Assembly (NCBI RefSeq): GCF_030582395.1
Contig: NZ_CP104382.1
Location: forward strand, 496,001 to 560,000
DNA length: 64,000 nucleotides
Source of the DNA: Ralstonia pickettii
GTDB taxonomy: Bacteria; Pseudomonadota; Gammaproteobacteria; Burkholderiales; Burkholderiaceae
Direction of reading: 5' to 3'
Made by a program: the position numbers and the translations under genes. The notes below the pieces were generated by a model. It was not told the origin of the DNA, did not search any database, and saw nothing but the letters and a program-made list of their open reading frames with translations. The first letter of the stretch is position 1. The number at the start of each line of letters is the position of its first letter. Of this stretch, positions 60,460 through 64,000 are shown in pieces.

Positions 60460-62889
60460 TTACTTCCCCGGCACCAGGTGCACGCGCGACTCGGTCGCGG
60501 CTTCTACCGCCTTGCGTGAATACAGCAGCGGGAAGTATTCGCCCTTGAGCCACAGCGGTGCCAGGTCGCGGTAGTGCGGGCTGTCGGGGTTGCCGGACTG
60601 GCCGGGGAGGTTGACGGCGCGGGAGTTGTCCCAGTTGCCGACGTCAACCACCGTGCGGAACGACGGGCCGTTGGTCTGCAGGAAATCGCTCGTGCGATAC
60701 GTCGATTGGTTAGGCGTGTAGGGGCTACCACCTTCGGGCGTGGGGCCGACGTTGAGCTTGGCGCGGGTGGCCTCGTCGACGATGGCGGCGAACGGATGGG
60801 CGTTCAGGTTGTGGTGCAGCTGGCCCCAGTTCCACGCTTGCGGATTCGGGCCCTGGCGCTTGACCATGTCGGTCCACGCATTCTTCAGGCTGTCGCGCAG
60901 CACGGCATCGCGTTTGGCGGCGGCTTGTTGCGGGTCTTCGCCGAATTTGCGTTCGCTGCCTTGCGGGTGTTCCAGCGTGTCGAGCATGACGTCGGTGTCG
61001 GGCGCGCCCATTGCCTCGGCGCCGGCCTTGGAAAGCACGGCATTCTTGAACGCGCGGCCCAGGTGGTGGGTGAACCAGACCTCATGCAGCGCGGCCTGCG
61101 GAGAATCCGCCAGCATGGTTGCGTTCCAACCCTTGAACAGGTTGAGCGCGGCTTGGGTGTCGGCGTCGTTGGACGACAGCGGCGCCAGCAGGGCCATCAG
61201 CCTGCGCGCCGGGATCGACACCATGTCGTTCTGCAGGCGCATCGAATCTTCGATCGACACCTTGTCGAGCCTGGCCAGCACTTCATCAATGCGAGCGTGG
61301 CGCGAACCATTGGTCCACTCAAAGCCGAGTTTGCGCTCGCGGTACGGGTAATCCGGCGGCAGGTTCATCTCGTTGGACGAGGTGAAGTAGCCTGACTTCG
61401 GGTTGTAGCTGCTGGGCAGTTGATCGCCGCGCCAGAAACCGGCCCATTCGTAGCGGCCGTCGCCGGGCACCGGCAGCAGGCCGTCCCAGTTCGGGCGGAT
61501 CGGGGCGAGGCCGCCCGGCACCCAGCCGATGTTGCCCTTCGTGTCGGCATAGACCTGGTTTTCGGTGGGGGCGCCCCAGTTCATCATCGATTGCTTGAAC
61601 TGCGCGAAGCTGCGTGCACGCATGTAGCCGACCGAGCCGAAATACGGCGACATGCCTGGCGACAGCCACGCGGAGCGCACCGCATACGCGCGGTGCTTTT
61701 CGGCATCGATGTAGATGACGGGGCCGTGGCGCGTGAAGGTCAGGTCGACGGGCCGGGGTTCACCGCCGCGCACCTTCACGGTTTCGTGCAGCACGCTCAA
61801 GGGCTCCCAGCCGCCGTTGTAGCGGTATTCGGTGTTGTTGGCGGGGTTCAGCTCGTAGACGTAAAGATCTTCCTGGTCGATGTTGAAGATGGTCAGGCCG
61901 AACGCGACATGCCCGTTATGCCCGATCGACACGGCCGGCAGCGAGGGCTCTCCGGCGCCGATGATGTCGAGCGTGGGTGTGCTGATATGGGCGATGTAGC
62001 GCAGGCTGGGTGCCGAATACGCGCGGTGCGGATCGTTGGCCATCACGGCGCGGCCGGTGGTGGACTTGCCCGGTGCGATCACCCAGTTGTTGCTGCCCTC
62101 CATCGTCTCTTCGAGGTTGGCTGCGGCCGCAACGCGCGTGCTGTCGACGTCTACCCCCTTGAGCGATTCCGGCGTGAGTTTCACGCCTTGCGTGGCCAGT
62201 GTGAAGACTTTCAGCAGATCCTTCGGCAGGCATGGGTCCAGGCCTTCGGGCAACTGGGTTTGCCAGGCGGGCTGCAGGCCGAAACGGATGGTGTCGTCGG
62301 CGAGGTTGGCCTTGCAGGCCACGTTGGCCCGTGCGACTTCCGATTGCAGATTGCGCGTCAGGCCGTGGCTGCGGATGCGCACCACGTCTTCGGGCGCCCA
62401 GTGCGCGGGTGCGTAGTTAAGCTTGCGGAACTCGAACGGCATCTGGTCTGGATGCTTTGCCAGCCAGTCGACATACGCGTTGATGCCGGCGACGAAGCGC
62501 GTGGCAATGCGCTGCGCGTCAGGGCTGTAATGATTCCATTCGACCTGCATGTCACCGCGATAGAGGAACAGCCGCGTTGCGCGATCCTGTTCGACATAGG
62601 CGGGGCCGAACACTTCCGAAAGCTGCCCCAGGCCCCGGCGGCGCCAGAGGTCGATCTGGAACAGGCGGTCGCGCGCGGCATTGAAGCCTTGCGCGAAGAA
62701 GCCGTCGTCTTCGCTCTTGGCGTAGATGTGCGGCACGCCCCAGCGGTCGATGAGGATATCGGCGGGCTTTGACAGGCCGGGTACGGCGATGGTCTGGGTG
62801 GCAGATGTGGGCGCGTCTTTGGCTACGGCCTGCGCGGAAAACCCGAGTGCAACGGCAGACAGCAGAATGGGAAGGGAACGGATGGGCAT
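60460..62889 (-). CDS. Penicillin acylase family protein (probable acyl-homoserine-lactone acylase)
   Basis: An 809-residue periplasmic Ntn-hydrolase precursor. A Sec signal peptide (cleaved near residue 23, AQAVAKD) is followed by the small chain, a spacer and the large chain beginning at the nucleophile Ser 266 in EGSNNWVIAPGKS. Maturation would be autocatalytic at Gly 265-Ser 266. Large-chain features NDPH and TRHGPV are intact. Relatives include AhlM/PvdQ/QuiP AHL acylases and aculeacin acylase; quorum-signal degradation is plausible, but the substrate needs testing. GAGGAGAC precedes the ATG at 62889. The 269-bp upstream gap shows no other gene. Confidence 0.9.
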   Translation of the reverse strand: MPIRSLPILLSAVALGFSAQAVAKDAPTSATQTIAVPGLSKPADILIDRWGVPHIYAKSEDDGFFAQGFNAARDRLFQIDLWRRRGLGQLSEVFGPAYVEQDRATRLFLYRGDMQVEWNHYSPDAQRIATRFVAGINAYVDWLAKHPDQMPFEFRKLNYAPAHWAPEDVVRIRSHGLTRNLQSEVARANVACKANLADDTIRFGLQPAWQTQLPEGLDPCLPKDLLKVFTLATQGVKLTPESLKGVDVDSTRVAAAANLEETMEGSNNWVIAPGKSTTGRAVMANDPHRAYSAPSLRYIAHISTPTLDIIGAGEPSLPAVSIGHNGHVAFGLTIFNIDQEDLYVYELNPANNTEYRYNGGWEPLSVLHETVKVRGGEPRPVDLTFTRHGPVIYIDAEKHRAYAVRSAWLSPGMSPYFGSVGYMRARSFAQFKQSMMNWGAPTENQVYADTKGNIGWVPGGLAPIRPNWDGLLPVPGDGRYEWAGFWRGDQLPSSYNPKSGYFTSSNEMNLPPDYPYRERKLGFEWTNGSRHARIDEVLARLDKVSIEDSMRLQNDMVSIPARRLMALLAPLSSNDADTQAALNLFKGWNATMLADSPQAALHEVWFTHHLGRAFKNAVLSKAGAEAMGAPDTDVMLDTLEHPQGSERKFGEDPQQAAAKRDAVLRDSLKNAWTDMVKRQGPNPQAWNWGQLHHNLNAHPFAAIVDEATRAKLNVGPTPEGGSPYTPNQSTYRTSDFLQTNGPSFRTVVDVGNWDNSRAVNLPGQSGNPDSPHYRDLAPLWLKGEYFPLLYSRKAVEAATESRVHLVPGK

Positions 62890-63158
62890 GGCGATGCAGT
62901 CTCCTCTCTGCGCCTGGAATGCCACCGCAGCCCAAACGGGGCAGGAGGTTTCCGGCGTTCTTATGGATACAGCAGGCAACCGCGGGCACGGTTGATTGGG
63001 AAGGGCAAGCTGGCCGATCGAGCGAGCGGGTGCTGGCTACTGCTAGGGGAGAGATGCCCACCGATCGGCACAGGCTGATGAGTATGCGGACGCGCAATCG
63101 CCTGCGCCAATGATTTTTGTTCGGTCAACCATTCCGTCCAGGCATGGCTGCCCGTGCG

Positions 63159-64000
63159 TCATGCCAGCGTTTCAGGCCCCGTCTTGCGATGCACATTGGC
63201 GGCCAGCACGTGGCCCAGCTCACCCGGGAAGATCGGCTTGGTGATGACAGATTGGTAACCGGCTTCCTTCGCCGCCTTCAGCCGTATCGGATCGGCAAAG
63301 GCCGTCACGGCGATGGCGGGCAGGTCGGTCAAACCGCGTTCACGCACGGCCCGCACAAGCTGCATGCCGTCCATGCCGGGCATGGCGAGGTCGCTGACCA
63401 GCGCGTCGAAGGGATAGGCGTTGGCGGCTGCTTCTTCCAGCGCATCGAGCGCGGCTGCTCCGCTGGATACCGTGACCACCTCGGCACCGTAACGCTCCAA
63501 CATCAGCGCGATGACGCCGAGCGATTCAGGGTTGTCATCCACCGCCAGCACGCGGATACCGTCCAACGTCGGCATGCCCGTCCCTGCCACCAGGCCCGGC
63601 GTGCGGTTCGCCTGCTCGCCCGGCTGGGCGGCGTGCAGCGGCAACGACACCGCCATGGTGGTGCCACGGTCTGCGCCGCTGCTTGCGGCAGTGATACGGC
63701 CGTGATGCAGCTCGACGAGTTGCTTGGCAATCGCCAACCCCAGGCCGAGACCGCCGTGGCGGCGCGTGTTGGACAGGTCAGCCTGCTGGAAGCGGTCGAA
63801 GATATGCGGCAGGAAGGCCGGCTCGATGCCGATGCCGGTATCGCGCACGGTCGCGACCACGCCCTCGGGCGACGGGTGCACCGACAGCCGGATGTGTCCG
63901 CCTTCGGGGGTGAACTTGACGGCGTTGGCCAGCAGGTTCCAGAACACCTGCTTCAGGCGCCCGGCATCGCCTTGCAGCATCGGCACGGGCAGGAATTCGG
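63159..64000 (-). CDS. Hybrid sensor histidine kinase, C-terminal part (5' end beyond window)
   Basis: The frame is open through the right edge, so only the C-terminal 280 residues are seen. They comprise a HATPase domain (N-box FWNLLANAVKFTP, G1 RDTGIGIEP, G2 GGLGLGLAIAKQL) and a receiver domain with an Asp in VSDLAMPGMDG and a Lys in ITKPIFP. The end is short, without a further phosphotransfer domain. The H-box and sensor domains lie outside the window. It reads leftward towards the acylase gene. Confidence 0.92.
   Translation of the reverse strand, partial: EFLPVPMLQGDAGRLKQVFWNLLANAVKFTPEGGHIRLSVHPSPEGVVATVRDTGIGIEPAFLPHIFDRFQQADLSNTRRHGGLGLGLAIAKQLVELHHGRITAASSGADRGTTMAVSLPLHAAQPGEQANRTPGLVAGTGMPTLDGIRVLAVDDNPESLGVIALMLERYGAEVVTVSSGAAALDALEEAAANAYPFDALVSDLAMPGMDGMQLVRAVRERGLTDLPAIAVTAFADPIRLKAAKEAGYQSVITKPIFPGELGHVLAANVHRKTGPETLA

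Overview
The window is a GC-rich (about 64% by impression), gene-dense bacterial chromosome segment. Gene content and protein style fit Burkholderiaceae, most likely Ralstonia of the pickettii/insidiosa type: PGDYG protein, GbsR next to a CIO-type cytochrome bd oxidase, DUF2239 with a MATE pump, an FMN-riboswitch ribB, and a narK-nirBD-nas cluster. This assignment comes from recognised families, not from a database search. No tRNA, rRNA, CRISPR array, insertion sequence or phage gene was seen.

Layout. 1-12.9 kb: end of a serine carboxypeptidase, small lipoprotein and membrane peptides, a divergent azoreductase/LysR pair, a drug-type MFS pump, a DUF2236 oxygenase, a conserved exported protein, a PGDYG protein, an M19 dipeptidase with an unusual N-terminal fusion, and a gbsR-cydA-cydB operon. 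13-22.2 kb: nitrate assimilation (transporter, NirB, NirD, flavoprotein, NasA), preceded by a sigma-54 promoter, NtrC-like sites and a terminator-containing leader. 22.2-31.1 kb: DUF2239-MATE operon, an MFS exporter, two divergent HKD phospholipase-D/cardiolipin-synthase proteins, an entericidin and a chemoreceptor. 31.1-37.5 kb: c-di-GMP and surface functions (degenerate GGDEF-EAL protein, PilZ/YcgR brake with a sigma-28-like promoter, GtrA protein, PAS-GGDEF cyclase, PagL). 37.8-51.6 kb: an MdtABC-type RND pump with its outer-membrane channel, a divergent two-component system led by a coupled 29-codon ORF, a DUF333 lipoprotein and an ArnT-like glycosyltransferase. 51.8-60.1 kb: FMN riboswitch and ribB, then two divergent operons, rpiR-deacylase-ridA-gntP-eda and PLP deaminase-kdgK. 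60.2-64 kb: a repeat element, a penicillin/AHL acylase and the end of a hybrid histidine kinase.

The most interesting system is 52.85-60.13 kb. A D-aminoacylase-type amidohydrolase, a metal/PLP fold-III deaminase, RidA, a GntP permease, a KDG-kinase-like PfkB protein and KDPG aldolase, with an RpiR regulator, make up a plausible complete route from an N-acylated 2-amino sugar acid (N-acetyl-D-glucosaminate, that is oxidised GlcNAc) through D-glucosaminate and KDG to pyruvate and glyceraldehyde 3-phosphate. Two matching 13-bp pseudo-palindromes flank the divergent promoter, one inside the first codons of the deaminase gene.

A second notable item is a roughly 190-bp hairpin repeat present twice in opposite orientation (19.24 and 60.16 kb). 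Its arms differ between copies by paired, compensating changes while the tail is identical. One copy sits inside the nas operon.
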